64,000 nucleotides of DNA from an uncultured Cellvibrionales bacterium (GTDB lineage Bacteria; Pseudomonadota; Gammaproteobacteria; Pseudomonadales; Cellvibrionaceae), in contig CAJWBQ010000014.1 in assembly GCA_913020115.1 (NCBI GenBank), positions 1 to 64,000 of the forward strand, written 5' to 3'. Below, one piece after another: positions 1 to 8,900 of the stretch; positions within the stretch are counted from its first letter, which is position 1, and every line of letters starts with the position of its first letter. The position numbers and the translations under genes were made by a program. A model generated the notes under the pieces. That model was not told the DNA's origin, did not search any database, and was given only the letters and a program-made list of their open reading frames with translations.

Positions 1-441
1 GGTGCCGCCTGCTGGGTGGGGCAAACGGAAGAGCAAGGCTGCGCTAGCGGTATGCAGGAAATTGATGGCGGACGACTTCCCTATGCGCCTGAATGGAAAT
101 ACACGGCCATACTCGATTATCAGCTACCGCTCAAATCTCTTCCATTTGATGCCTTTGCCAATATTCTTTATAGCTGGCAGGACGATACCAACTTTAGCCT
201 CACTCAACACCCTGACTTAACACAGGATAGTTATGGTGTGGCAAACCTGAGGATCGGTTTGAACGATAAGTCAGACAGATACAGTGTGACCCTCCTTGTT
301 AACAACCTGTTCGATAAAGGTTATGCCACAAGTAAACTGGATTTAGCTCAAATATATGGCGGCGCCACAGCGATGGCGCAGGTCACCCCGCGTAATACTC
401 AGCGCTATTTTGGTTTGCAGGCCCGCTTTAACTTTCTCTAG
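1..441 (+). CDS. TonB-dependent receptor, C-terminal fragment (cut by window start)
   Basis: Reading from base 1, an open frame gives about 146 residues ending in a terminal phenylalanine-leucine (...QARFNFL), typical of an outer-membrane beta-barrel C-terminus. The segments ANLRIGL, VTLLVNNLFDKGYATS and PRNTQRYFGLQARF match the last strands of TonB-dependent receptors, where an xxNLFDKxY motif and a PRTxxxxxxxxF ending are usual. The protein would be an outer-membrane active transporter energised by TonB; substrate cannot be told because plug and most of the barrel lie outside the window. It is followed by a 100-base gap before the secreted phospholipase-like gene. Confidence 0.85.
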   Translation, partial: GAACWVGQTEEQGCASGMQEIDGGRLPYAPEWKYTAILDYQLPLKSLPFDAFANILYSWQDDTNFSLTQHPDLTQDSYGVANLRIGLNDKSDRYSVTLLVNNLFDKGYATSKLDLAQIYGGATAMAQVTPRNTQRYFGLQARFNFL

Positions 442-541
442 TCTATAGTGGTCAATTTGTCCCCCGCACCAGCAGGTCTAGTTGTGCGGGGAGACATTAT
501 TCCAACGGTATAAACCACCACATTTCATACAGGCTCGTTAG

Positions 542-1786
542 ATGAATTATCTTAAAGTACTCAGTCGTTCGCTGCTATTTATTCTCGTGGTTTTTACTAG
601 CGCTAGGCTTTTAGCCAGCGATAGTGTTGTGCCCGTGCAGGCGGACAGTTACGAACCCCGGCTAAATCAAATTCAGGTTATCGGTACGCACAACAGTTAT
701 GCTCAGCCTCCGGATCCGAGGGCGATGGCCATGATGGCGCCCCGTATCGATGCGATTTTCGGCGGCATGCTCAAGCAAATGTCGCCTGAAAAAAAAGCCA
801 AATTTGAAGAAGAGCACCCAGGGCTAGTGAACCAGGGCCTTGTCGCCTCACTGGACTATGTCCACCCGCCGCTGGAATACCAATTGCGCGCGGGGCTGCG
901 CAGTTTGGAACTCGACCTTTACGTTGATCGAGAAGGCGGCCGCTTTTCAGATCCTTTGCCATATCAACAATTACGTAAACAGGGTGCTCGAGACCTGGCA
1001 CCCATCTACAACGATGCGTTACTGCAGCCAGGCCTGAAAGTTCTGCACATCTCGGAAGTTGATTTTCGTAGCCACTGCCCTAGCTTTCGAATTTGTCTGA
1101 CCCAAATGCGCCAGTGGTCCGATAAAAATCCCGACCACACCCCAGTGTTTATTCTGTTGGAGCCCAAGCTGCCGGGTATCAACAGAATCATACCTGGTGC
1201 CGCAGTCGTTGACGCTTTTACTGCAGTAGATTTCGATGAGATGGACAGCAGCATACTGGAGATACTGAGCCGAGATCGGGTGATTACCCCCGATGATATT
1301 CGCGGCACAGCGGCGAGTTTGGAGGAGGCAGTATTGGGCCTTGAAAACTGGCCTACCCTGGAAAAATCACGGGGCAAGTTTGTATTTTTACTAATAGTGC
1401 CAGGTGAAAATTTCAAAGCTCTGTCAGCCTACACCGATAACCACCCTTCCCTGAAAGGGCGTATGGCCTTTATGCAGGGTAACCCCGGGATGCCACATAC
1501 AGCGTTTGTAATGGTGGATAATCACTTAAAGGAACCAGACATGATTCCCGGTTTAGTCAAGCAAGGTTATTTGGTCCGCTCCAGGGCGGATATCGATAGC
1601 TACGAGGCTCGGGGGAATGACACCGAACGCAGAGACGAAACGCTGGCCAGCGGCGCACAGATAATATCCACAGATTTCTTTACCGCCCCCAACATCTTTG
1701 GCAATGGTTATATGGTTATGCCCTTTCCCGGTGGGGCACGCTGTAATCCAATAAATACTGACGGAGGCTGTACGCTTGGCATGTGA
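542..1786 (+). CDS. Secreted Ca2+-dependent phosphoinositide phospholipase C-like protein
   Basis: A 414-residue protein with an N-terminal signal peptide (about residues 1-26, ending near LLAS). The rest fits the PLC-like phosphodiesterase TIM-barrel family of bacterial Ca2+-dependent PI-PLC. Visible landmarks are VIGTHNSY with a catalytic-type His near residue 50, LRSLELDLYVD with acidic metal-ligand candidates near 123-125, KVLHISEVDF with the second His near 169, and FILLEPK near 207. It would cleave phosphodiester bonds in (glyco)phospholipids in the periplasm or outside the cell; the true substrate is unknown. Its stop overlaps a possible GTG start of the next hydrolase (GTGA), so the two are probably co-translated. 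Confidence 0.8.
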   Translation: MNYLKVLSRSLLFILVVFTSARLLASDSVVPVQADSYEPRLNQIQVIGTHNSYAQPPDPRAMAMMAPRIDAIFGGMLKQMSPEKKAKFEEEHPGLVNQGLVASLDYVHPPLEYQLRAGLRSLELDLYVDREGGRFSDPLPYQQLRKQGARDLAPIYNDALLQPGLKVLHISEVDFRSHCPSFRICLTQMRQWSDKNPDHTPVFILLEPKLPGINRIIPGAAVVDAFTAVDFDEMDSSILEILSRDRVITPDDIRGTAASLEEAVLGLENWPTLEKSRGKFVFLLIVPGENFKALSAYTDNHPSLKGRMAFMQGNPGMPHTAFVMVDNHLKEPDMIPGLVKQGYLVRSRADIDSYEARGNDTERRDETLASGAQIISTDFFTAPNIFGNGYMVMPFPGGARCNPINTDGGCTLGM

Positions 1787-2769
1787 CTAGCGGTTTATTT
1801 ACTATGAAGTTATTTTTAAAAATACTTGTCGTGCTTCCCTTAGTTTTAGTCTTACTTGCCTTTTACGGTCGCGGGAAAATAACAGAATCTCACAACATAG
1901 TGCGCGGCGAGGACTACCAGGCGCGCATTCACTACCTATGGGAGGGCCTGCCAGAATTTAACGAGCGCCTGCCACTAGAGGACAAAAATCCCATCTGGCC
2001 ATTTCGCGACCTAAAAAATCCGCTGATGGACAAAGGCCCCTATATCGTTGCCTACCCTGTGAGCACCGAGCAGCCCGCAGCCAGCGTGTTAATCCTTCCA
2101 GGTGGCGGCTATAATTTCCGTTCAGAGAAACAAGAAGGAAAAATGATCGCTGAATGGCTAAACACTCAGGGCATAAATGGCTATGTTCTTAACTATCGTT
2201 TGGATGAACACCCAGCACCACTCAGTGATGCGCGCCTTGCCATGAGTTACCTACGTCACCACGCCAAGCGCTTTGGCATTGATGTCGAGCGTATTGGAGT
2301 GATGGGGTTCTCCGCGGGTGGGCACTTGGCGGCCAGCCTTTCAACACTCTATGACCATCAAGATAACGAGCCGCTGCCCCTGCCTTATACACTCAGCAGC
2401 AGACCCGACTTTACTGTGCTGGCCTACCCGGTTATCAGTTTGGCTGATGAAGTGACACACAGTGGCTCGCGCAATGAGCTGTTGGGCGATGAAGCCGACG
2501 ACGGGCCGTTGATCATGTTGCTCAGTACCGAGCAACATGTCACGACCAACACGCCACCGAGCTTCATCTGGGCACCAAAAACAGACGGCGTTGTTCCCTA
2601 TGAAAACTCAATACTCTATGCCGAGGCGCTAAAGCGGGCGGGTGTCAAACACGAACTGCATATCTTTCCAGAGGGCGGCCACGGCAGCGCGTTGGCTCAA
2701 CATGAAAAACAAGCCAAAGCCTGGCCCGGCTTGATGCTGAAATGGCTTGAAGAGGTTGGTATGCATTAA
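1783..2769 (+). CDS. Alpha/beta hydrolase, acetyl-xylan esterase-like, signal-anchored
   Basis: The 328-residue product has a hydrophobic N-terminus (KLFLKILVVLPLVLVLLAF), so it is exported or membrane-anchored. The hydrolase signature is complete: oxyanion-hole region LPGGGYNFRSE, nucleophile elbow GFSAGGHLA, an acidic residue in KTDGVVPYENS and the catalytic His in EGGHGSAL. This fits the BD-FAE/acetyl-xylan esterase-like subgroup. Two starts are possible: GTG at 1783, overlapping the preceding stop, with GGAGG at 1763-1767, and ATG at 1804, which puts the hydrophobic segment right at the N-terminus. The pairing with a secreted phospholipase-like gene suggests a role in breaking down extracellular esters or lipids. 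Confidence 0.8.
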   Translation: MTSGLFTMKLFLKILVVLPLVLVLLAFYGRGKITESHNIVRGEDYQARIHYLWEGLPEFNERLPLEDKNPIWPFRDLKNPLMDKGPYIVAYPVSTEQPAASVLILPGGGYNFRSEKQEGKMIAEWLNTQGINGYVLNYRLDEHPAPLSDARLAMSYLRHHAKRFGIDVERIGVMGFSAGGHLAASLSTLYDHQDNEPLPLPYTLSSRPDFTVLAYPVISLADEVTHSGSRNELLGDEADDGPLIMLLSTEQHVTTNTPPSFIWAPKTDGVVPYENSILYAEALKRAGVKHELHIFPEGGHGSALAQHEKQAKAWPGLMLKWLEEVGMH

Positions 2770-2804
2770 CCCAAAAGCTGAACTTAATTCAACAAGCCGT
2801 ATCA

Positions 2805-2970
2805 GCTCACAGCATGTTGCACAATCGCGGCACCGCCAAAGATTACGACAGCTGGACTGAAAAAGAGGATTTTGAAGGCTGAGCTATAAAGAGGTGCGAC
2901 CGTATTTTCGCGCCACTGAGGCCAGCAGCAACGGTGCCAACGAGCAGCGCGGCGGTGCGGCGGTGCGGGT
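2805..2970 (+). pseudogene. GMC oxidoreductase remnant with single-base frameshift
   Basis: In one frame the DNA encodes HSMLHNRGTAKDYDSW, which matches the conserved GMC (choline dehydrogenase/BetA-like) block M-x-Y-x-RG-x(4)-DYD-x-W. At 2877-2886 the expected Gly-Trp-Ser-Tyr is written ggctgagctat, one G short of ggctggagctat. After shifting frame the match continues as SYKEVRPYFRATEASS, equivalent to the GMC motif SYxxVLPYFxxxE. Only about 55 codons of a roughly 530-residue protein remain, so this is a dead fragment. Confidence 0.7.
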
Positions 2971-3059
2971 GAACTGTGTGCTTCATCAGTACCGGAAACC
3001 TACCCAACCGCGCGTCTGTTCTTACGTTCACGCATTTTTGTTGCCACACCCGCATGCAG

Positions 3060-3345
3060 CTAAAAATCAGGTTGAGATTGAGCGCTGATCCAAATCGCTG
3101 TAATAGTGTGACGGAACCCGTGAGTAATGTCGCCTTTTTGAAAACGGTTTTTTGGTCAGGTGTCTTGAGATTACCCGGTTAACAATACCCAGTACTTTAG
3201 TGACAATCTGCGGGTTGCTTGCCAGTGAAAATCGTAAAGGATAGGGAAAGCTGAACACCCATTGACTAATGGGTTGGTGGGATAAGACGTCATCAAAGCA
3301 CTCGCTGCGCAGGCTCTCCGGCCATGTGTGATTCATGGGACGCGT
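3060..3345 (-). pseudogene. IS91-family transposase remnant
   Basis: On the minus strand the frame from about 3336 reads MNHTW, then CFDDVLSHQPISQWVFSFPY, PLRFSLASNPQIVTKVLGIV and NRVISRHL. This matches the conserved block of IS91/ISCR-type rolling-circle transposases (LPxxPVRQWVLSxPxxLRFxLA, then a VxRxI helix). After a frameshift near 3105 the match resumes as GSVTLLQRFGSALNLN, the segment just before the HUH motif. The zinc-ribbon N-terminus and the catalytic C-terminal part are missing, so it is inactive. Confidence 0.7.
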
Positions 3346-3690
3346 CCATGCGTTACTTGATTTTGTCCAGCTTAGCAGAACTCACTGACCAGAAAAGACC
3401 AACTAAAGCGCTGAGCAACCTTTATTTTTCAGCGTATTTACTGATAAGTGACCGTTATGGAGGAGGTATATTTTGATGAGAATAAGGCCCGCTGTGGGTC
3501 AGGTACAGACTAGCGACCCAAACTCCTTCGGTCGTCGCTTTGTTCCATAAACAGACCAAAGGCCTAAACTATTTTTGGTATCAATAGTGGTAACTGGACT
3601 GATCGTTATCGCCTAGCTACCGTCGTTCAAGCCAACACTTAATGAAACCTTCACCAGGCGAATTTGCGCCGCAGGTGTAAATCAATGCCC

Positions 3691-3724
3691 GTATAGCGAC
3701 CGATGTGGTCCGCCTTCGCTATAC
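3691..3724. repeat. Inverted repeat GTATAGCGA / TCGCTATAC next to IS91 debris
   Basis: Nine-base arms GTATAGCGA (3691-3699) and TCGCTATAC (3716-3724) are separated by 16 bases. The right arm contains the stop codon of the downstream minus-strand hydrolase. IS91-like elements have subterminal hairpins, so this could be a leftover element end, but that is inference. The stretch 3346-3690 between the transposase remnant and this repeat holds no gene that I recognise. Confidence 0.5.
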
Positions 3725-4660
3725 ACCTTCGTGATTCACACTTATAAAGTTAATTATTGCATCATTAACTTCCTTTGCTTGCTCAATATTCACCCAATGC
3801 GCTGCATTATTAATGCCAACAAGTTTTGCATGAGGAATTAGTTTTGATAGCTTTTTGGTATTAGAAAAAGGGAAGCTAACGTCTTGCTTACCCCAAATGA
3901 ATACCATTGGTATGTTCCGCTTACCCAGCTGCTCCCAACCGGCGGTGTAGTCTAAAACGGGAGAATACTTAAGAGTAGAAAGCGCCGAACGCATGAAGCC
4001 AGGATAACGTGCAAAGCTCTCCCATTTTTCAAGGACCTCAGGGTATTTTGATGAGTTTAATAAATAGTCCTCTACTTTTGGCTTGAGAATTTTCATACCG
4101 AAATAGTGGAAAGCTAGCTCGCCAACCACTGGAATGTTTAGTAACCAATTACGTCCACCCTCCTGAGGCCAGCCAGCTGGCCCGACCATAACCAGACGCT
4201 CTATTTGATCAGGGTATGTCATAGCGTAGTCGGATGCTATAACAGCCCCGAACGAGGAACCGACCAAATATACTTTCTTTGCTCCAATCGCTTCTACAAC
4301 CGAACCGAGTTGCCCCCTAAAGAGTGATAGGTCGTAGTTAGTGCGTGGACGATCTGAAAGCCCTCTCCCAAAAAGATCATAAACTACAACTCGATAACCG
4401 GCGTCTACAAGCGAATTAATATTAGGGTTCCACGATTCCAAAAATCCATTAAAGCTATGAATCAGGATTAAGGTTTCAATATTCTTCTGGCCAAATATTT
4501 TGTATCGAGTAACTCCGCCGTCTGATCTAATTAACTCATCACCAGAGGAATTTCTAGCTAAATCCAACGCAGAGCTATCCTCGTTAAAATATGAATAAAT
4601 AGTTATTGAAGCAAACAGCGAAAGGATCAAAACACTATAAATCAATATCTTCATTTTCAA
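3719..4660 (-). CDS. Alpha/beta hydrolase with N-terminal membrane anchor
   Basis: About 313 residues. An N-terminal hydrophobic stretch (ILIYSVLILSLFASITIYSYF) anchors or exports it. The fold is the MhpC-type alpha/beta hydrolase: LILIHSFNGFLESW for the oxyanion region, VGSSFGAVIASDYA for the nucleophile elbow (Gly-Ser-Ser-Phe-Gly), WGKQDVSFP for the acidic residue and NNAAHWVNIEQ for the catalytic His. Start: AGGAGAG lies 8 bases before a TTG at 4660, and an in-frame ATG follows at 4654; either is possible. The stop codon sits inside the inverted repeat at 3691-3724, so the extreme C-terminus may have been shaped by transposon insertion. Substrate unknown. Confidence 0.8.
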   Translation of the reverse strand: MKMKILIYSVLILSLFASITIYSYFNEDSSALDLARNSSGDELIRSDGGVTRYKIFGQKNIETLILIHSFNGFLESWNPNINSLVDAGYRVVVYDLFGRGLSDRPRTNYDLSLFRGQLGSVVEAIGAKKVYLVGSSFGAVIASDYAMTYPDQIERLVMVGPAGWPQEGGRNWLLNIPVVGELAFHYFGMKILKPKVEDYLLNSSKYPEVLEKWESFARYPGFMRSALSTLKYSPVLDYTAGWEQLGKRNIPMVFIWGKQDVSFPFSNTKKLSKLIPHAKLVGINNAAHWVNIEQAKEVNDAIINFISVNHEGV

Positions 4661-5470
4661 AATCTACTCTCCTAGAGTGTATATCGATAAAACAGAGGTC
4701 AGGTGTTAGCCACGTTTTTTCAATATCGTGCCATTGCGCAGCGGTAAAATGCCCGGATGCATGTAACACCATGGACCACGACTCTATAAATTTCTTGGCC
4801 CATCTGGACGCTGTGTGACAATCACTCTAACCTTAAACCTTACTTTAATGTCAAGCACGAGAAGTAAATAATCATGATAATCGGAAAACTTACCGAGGAG
4901 AGCGGCGTCCCAGCCAGTACCATCAGTAATAATGAGAAGTGGGCCTACTACCGGAAGCTTAACGATTAGCCAGTGGCTGCCGCGTGAATATCGATTACAT
5001 AGAGCGCTGAGAGAATTTTGCGAAGGACTGCGTTGGGTCAATATTGACCAGCTGCCCTCCTCAAATTTGGGGTAAAAACGAAGTGATGTACAGAAGTTGA
5101 AGCCGAGCGAATTGCCGCACTATCCTTGGTGTGCATTTGCCTTCGTCAACAGAGCCGCGTTACCGAATGATTGAATTGTTATATCGATAGGCTTACTAAC
5201 ACACAGATTTATAAATGAGACAATTGGACGCGAACTTTGGTATTTTGTGTGGAGCCCTTGAAATAGTGTGATTAAAACCCGCGAAAACTAAGCCTCCATC
5301 AATTTATGTGCAATTGGCTTCCCATAACTGGTTGAAAATAATAGAGATTAATTAATCCGGAATTCATTACTAATGTGGGCGTCTATTTGTCGAACGCCCA
5401 AGGATGGCTTGCAGCGTGCCCCGGAAATTCAAGCCACCTCAGCTCGCTCCTAAACCAACCACTCACCCAA
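4661..5470. other. Gene-poor interval
   Basis: No recognisable gene. The longest plausible stretch is on the minus strand at 4784-5118, open for about 110 codons and containing LPVVGPLLIITDGTGWDAALL; I cannot assign it to a family and there is no convincing ribosome site, so it may be a decayed fragment. A weak hairpin (TGGGCGT 5376-5382 with ACGCCCA 5394-5400) lies downstream of arsH but has no T-run. Confidence 0.4.
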
Positions 5471-6181
5471 TCAAATACTTTGCTGATTAACCCGAGCCAT
5501 CAACGCCTCAGCACTTTCCTTACGCTCTGAGTATCGATCAACCAAAAACTCACTATTATCTCTAGTTAGCAAAGTAAATTTAACCAACTCCTCCATCACA
5601 TCTACAATGCGATTATAAAACCCAGAGTCTTTCATCCGCCCATCGTCATCAAATTCCAGCCAGGCTTTTGCAAGCGATGATTGATTAGGAATAGTAATCA
5701 TCCGCATCCAGCGTCCAAGCACTCTTAATTGATTAACGGTATTAAACGATTGCGAGCCGCCTTCCACTTGCATCACGGCTAGTGTTTTTCCTTGAGTGGG
5801 GCGTATAGCGCCAATAGATAAAGGTACCCAGTCGATTTGTCCTTTCATAATGGCAGTCATCGAGCCGTGGCGTTCCGGGGAGCACCATACTTGCCCTTCG
5901 GACCAAGTCATAAGCTCACGCAGTTCTTGAACCTTAGGGTGGCTTTCATCCTCGTCATCGGGCAAAGGCAAGCCGGAGGGGTTAAAGATGCGTGTTTCAC
6001 AACCTAACTCTCGTAAAATGCGCGCGCTTTCTTCAACCACTAAGCGACTATAAGAGCGCTCTCTGAGCGAACCATATAACAGCAAAATTTTTGGCGGGTG
6101 CTTAAGTGCTTCACCGCTAGATAAATTACCTTGTAAGTCTGCACTTAACAGTAACGTGTCTAAGTTGGATATGTCATTCAT
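5471..6181 (-). CDS. arsH: ArsH, NADPH-dependent FMN reductase of the arsenic operon
   Basis: 236 residues, the normal size of ArsH. It has the flavodoxin-like phosphate-binding loop [14 protein letters not shown], then [20 protein letters not shown] and the ArsH-typical [16 protein letters not shown] and [14 protein letters not shown]. ArsH is an NADPH:FMN oxidoreductase that oxidises trivalent organoarsenicals to less toxic pentavalent forms. It is the last gene of arsR-arsC-acr3-arsH, 18 bases after acr3, so it is transcribed from the ArsR-controlled promoter near 8080-8108. Identification is firm; substrate preference here is inferred from family knowledge. Confidence 0.95.
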   Translation of the reverse strand: MNDISNLDTLLLSADLQGNLSSGEALKHPPKILLLYGSLRERSYSRLVVEESARILRELGCETRIFNPSGLPLPDDEDESHPKVQELRELMTWSEGQVWCSPERHGSMTAIMKGQIDWVPLSIGAIRPTQGKTLAVMQVEGGSQSFNTVNQLRVLGRWMRMITIPNQSSLAKAWLEFDDDGRMKDSGFYNRIVDVMEELVKFTLLTRDNSEFLVDRYSERKESAEALMARVNQQSI

Positions 6182-6199
6182 TACATCATACCTGAGTCT

Positions 6200-7213
6200 T
6201 TAAATGGAGTGCTCTGGAAACCAGTGGCGAGTTCTATTGGCGAAGGCAACCAGCGATAACATAACCGGCACCTCAACCAAAACGCCGACTACCGTAGCCA
6301 ATGCCGCGCCGGAGTGGAGGCCAAACAATGAAATAGCAACCGCTACCGCCAGTTCAAAAAAGTTACTGGTGCCGATCAGAGCGGAAGGTGCGGCTACATC
6401 GTGAGTAAGTTTCAAATAGCGTGCGGTAAAATAGGCAATAAAGAAAATACCATAGCTTTGAATAATCAAAGGCACCGAGATCATTAAAATGCTTTCTGGT
6501 TTTTCCAAAATAGTTTCAGCTTGAAAACCAAACAGCAACAATACTGTGGCTAATAGTCCAACCACCGATAAAGGCTTTAATTGACTGACAAAGCCAGAAA
6601 TTTGACTATGTAAAAATCGCCGAGTTATATAGCCAGCCACCAACGGCAGTACCACATAAAGTACCACTGACAGTAATAATGTTTCCCATGGCACAATAAT
6701 ATCGGTTACACCCAATAGAAGCGCGGCAAGCGGTGCAAAAGCAAAAATCATAATAATGTCATTAACCGATACCTGTACAAGCGTATAGTTTGGGTCGCCT
6801 TTAGTTAGTTGGCTCCAGACAAACACCATCGCGGTACAAGGTGCGACGCCGAGTAAAATCATACCGGCAATATATTCATTGGCGTTTTCTGGGCTAACCC
6901 AGCCGGCAAAAATAAAGTGGAAAAACAACCAGCCCAAAGCGGCCATGGTAAAAGGTTTAATAATCCAGTTAACCACTAACGTTAGTATTAAGCCTTTGGG
7001 TTTTTTACGGACATCTTTGATGGCAGAAAAATCTACCTGAATCATCATGGGGTAGATCATTAACCAAATCAATACAGCAATCAGTAAATTAACATGGGCA
7101 TATTCCCACCCTGCAATCACTTCAAAAGCCACAGGGAAAAGACTGCCCAACAACACGCCGAAAAAAATGCAAAGGCCCACCCAAAGACTGAGATAGCGTT
7201 CAAAAACTCCCAT
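6200..7213 (-). CDS. acr3: Acr3-type arsenite efflux permease
   Basis: 337 residues with about ten hydrophobic segments, beginning [20 protein letters not shown] as in the ACR3 branch of the bile acid/arsenite transporter superfamily. Key family blocks are [24 protein letters not shown] with the cysteine required for arsenite transport in ACR3 proteins, and [16 protein letters not shown]. It exports As(III) across the inner membrane using the proton gradient. Its ATG shares one base with the arsC stop (TAATG), indicating tight translational coupling: ArsC makes arsenite and Acr3 removes it. Confidence 0.95.
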   Translation of the reverse strand: MGVFERYLSLWVGLCIFFGVLLGSLFPVAFEVIAGWEYAHVNLLIAVLIWLMIYPMMIQVDFSAIKDVRKKPKGLILTLVVNWIIKPFTMAALGWLFFHFIFAGWVSPENANEYIAGMILLGVAPCTAMVFVWSQLTKGDPNYTLVQVSVNDIIMIFAFAPLAALLLGVTDIIVPWETLLLSVVLYVVLPLVAGYITRRFLHSQISGFVSQLKPLSVVGLLATVLLLFGFQAETILEKPESILMISVPLIIQSYGIFFIAYFTARYLKLTHDVAAPSALIGTSNFFELAVAVAISLFGLHSGAALATVVGVLVEVPVMLSLVAFANRTRHWFPEHSI

Positions 7214-7683
7214 TAGTGTTCACCTAATTGTTGGAAAATGGCCGTCCAGTGTTTTTTATCGCTACTAGCAACCTCTAAAATGAGTAGCTGTTCAATGCGG
7301 GCTTTTAGTAATTCAATCGTTTGTTGAAAGGCTTTGGCAATCTCTGCTTCAGAGCCTTCCATGCGTGAAGGGTCAACCAAACCCCAGTGTACTTTTAAGG
7401 AGTCGCCAAACCATAGCGGGCAGGATTCTCCAGCAGCAGAGTCACATACGGTAATCACGACATCTGGTTGCCAGCTTTCAAGGTCATTCCATGATTGGCT
7501 AGTAAGGCCTGTGGTGGAAATATTCGCCTCAGACAAAGACTTTAGCGACAGGGGGTGAACCTCGCCAACCGGTTGGCTGCCAGCAGACTTAGCGACCAAC
7601 ACAGACTGGCCAAAATGATTAGTGACCGCCTCGGCCAAAATGCTACGGCAGCGGTTGTGGGTACAGATAAACAATAATTTCAC
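7213..7683 (-). CDS. arsC: Arsenate reductase, low-molecular-weight phosphatase type
   Basis: The P-loop CTHNRCRS (Cys-x5-Arg-Ser) immediately follows the start, as in the protein-tyrosine-phosphatase-like ArsC class, and [14 protein letters not shown] provides the further redox cysteines; WGLVDPS is the conserved general-acid Asp loop. It reduces As(V) to As(III), probably with thioredoxin or glutathione/glutaredoxin. I chose GTG at 7683, which gives the usual M-K-L-L-F-I-C beginning; a GTG at 7713 would overlap arsR and add ten atypical residues. The C-terminus extends about 30 residues past the phosphatase core, and the stop is coupled to acr3. Confidence 0.9.
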   Translation of the reverse strand: MKLLFICTHNRCRSILAEAVTNHFGQSVLVAKSAGSQPVGEVHPLSLKSLSEANISTTGLTSQSWNDLESWQPDVVITVCDSAAGESCPLWFGDSLKVHWGLVDPSRMEGSEAEIAKAFQQTIELLKARIEQLLILEVASSDKKHWTAIFQQLGEH

Positions 7684-7703
7684 GAAATAACTCAACAGTA
7701 AGG

Positions 7704-8048
7704 CTAACAACACTGCTCTTTGCGTTCAGGGCGATCGCCCATATTGCACAGCCGTTGGTAGTGAGGGTTGATAAAGTCTTGGTTTTCTTCGGCGGTAGTG
7801 CCTATCACCGTTTGCGCCCAAGCCGGTAGAGAAGGAGATACTTGGTAATATATCCACTGGCCTTCGCGGCGGTCTTTTAACAAACCGCATTCACGCAGCT
7901 GCGCTAAATGGCGCGAAACCTTAGGCTGGCTAACTTCCAGAGCTTCGGTTAATTCACAAACACAGAGTTCTCCTTCCCAGTGAATTAACAGCACACTTTT
8001 TAGGCGTGTATCGTCGGCAAGGCATTTATAAAAGACTAAAGGATTCAT
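7704..8048 (-). CDS. arsR: ArsR-family arsenic-responsive repressor
   Basis: From the ATG at 8048 the protein is 114 residues, the normal ArsR length, beginning PLVFYKCLADDTRL. The recognition helix region is ALEVSQPKVSRHLAQLRECG and the metal-sensing motif ELCVCEL (Cys-Val-Cys) is intact; the protein also ends in Cys-Cys. Arsenite binding to the CVC pair releases DNA. In-frame codons further upstream (to 8108) overlap the promoter, so I reject the longer form. A ten-base palindrome and a sigma-70 promoter directly upstream suggest autoregulation of the whole ars operon. Confidence 0.93.
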   Translation of the reverse strand: MNPLVFYKCLADDTRLKSVLLIHWEGELCVCELTEALEVSQPKVSRHLAQLRECGLLKDRREGQWIYYQVSPSLPAWAQTVIGTTAEENQDFINPHYQRLCNMGDRPERKEQCC

Positions 8049-8066
8049 AACGTATATCCGATAAAG

Positions 8067-8108
8067 CGTATATACGAATATTATTATATGCGTTTTCCCG
8101 TATGTCAA
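8067..8108 (-). promoter_or_regulatory. ars operon promoter and likely ArsR operator
   Basis: On the minus strand TTGACA (8103-8108) is followed after 17 bases by AATAAT (8080-8085), five of six matches to the -10 box. Transcription would begin near 8073, inside the perfect palindrome CGTATATACG (8067-8076). A related half, CGTATAT, recurs at 8051-8057. A-T-rich palindromes overlapping the start site are typical ArsR sites; the operator assignment is inference. Confidence 0.7.
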
Positions 8109-8598
8109 TAGATTATGGAGCTGAAATCAATCAAGGGGAGGGCCATCTCTTTTCTTTTGATTGCCCCGCAATAAGGCTGGGGGCTAGGTTGCCGCCTACG
8201 CTGGAAAGACGATAAAGATTAAATGTCTATATACAACAACCACATGCTCACACGGCACCCTGCTGCGTGGTAGCCCATTGTCCACTCCACTTTCTGGCAA
8301 CGCCACTTCAAACCACTGGGCATTTATTGTGTACATCAGAGTCACTCCATATTCGGCCTGCTTCAAAAGAGACGGCCAACAAGCCTAATAATTTCTCTTC
8401 CAAAGTAGACACTCAGCTCTACATCCCGGTGAAAGAACCCTTAACGCCCTTCTCGTTAGTTTACCCGCAACGACCTAAAGCCGGTGCATTGTGCCAACAA
8501 AAGTCGTTAGCCTGGACTCTGCCCGCCACCCAACTCAATGGAATAATTTGGAACATGTCGCTCAAACATCCGGATGTAATCCCAATTGTAGCTGTAGA

Positions 8599-8727
8599 CT
8601 AATGTTCCTTTCTTTCCTCGAAGTCACCCGAATTAACAGTTTCATCGTCATACCTTAAACGCAAACGAGTTTCCGCCGCCGCTGGCAGCTTTCGAGTAAC
8701 TAATACTCTTGGACGTATGTTCTCCAT
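8599..8727 (-). pseudogene. N-terminal fragment of a D-2-hydroxyacid dehydrogenase
   Basis: An ATG at 8727, preceded by AGGA, encodes 42 residues: MENIRPRVLVTRKLPAAAE, then TRLRLRYDDETVN, before a stop at 8599. The opening P-R-V-L-V-T-R-K-L-P followed by an E-x-R-L pattern is characteristic of the glyoxylate/hydroxypyruvate reductase branch of D-isomer hydroxyacid dehydrogenases, which run about 320 residues. I cannot follow the match past this point, so it is a truncated remnant. Confidence 0.5.
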
Positions 8728-8859
8728 ATTCTCAGGTCCTTTGCGCTTAAAATTTAGCCCATGCATTTTCAAGCTTGTTGATGTTAAACCCCTTTTCCCG
8801 CGGTGAGAGCAAATATAGCAACCCTTGTCACAACTTTTAGCTCACGAACAAAACTACAC

Positions 8860-8900
8860 CTGAGCCCTGAGCCCTGAGCCCTGAGCCCTGAGCCCTGAGC
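8860..8900. repeat. Tandem repeat of CTGAGCC (5 full copies plus 6 bases)
   Basis: Seven-base units CTGAGCC run perfectly from 8860 to 8894 with a partial sixth copy to 8900, in a non-coding stretch. A simple repeat of this kind expands by slippage. Confidence 0.95.

Noticed and set aside
1006..1416. 136-codon minus-strand frame in the phospholipase-like gene
   Set aside because: Antisense shadow of a conserved TIM-barrel gene.
5376..5400. Terminator after arsH
   Set aside because: Seven-base stem with an 11-base loop and no T-run on the transcribed strand.
8267..8602. 111-codon plus-strand frame in the ars flank
   Set aside because: No ribosome site, odd composition and partial overlap with the hydroxyacid dehydrogenase fragment on the other strand.
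8860..8900. CRISPR-like array
   Set aside because: Units are 7 bases in perfect tandem with no spacers; simple repeat only.
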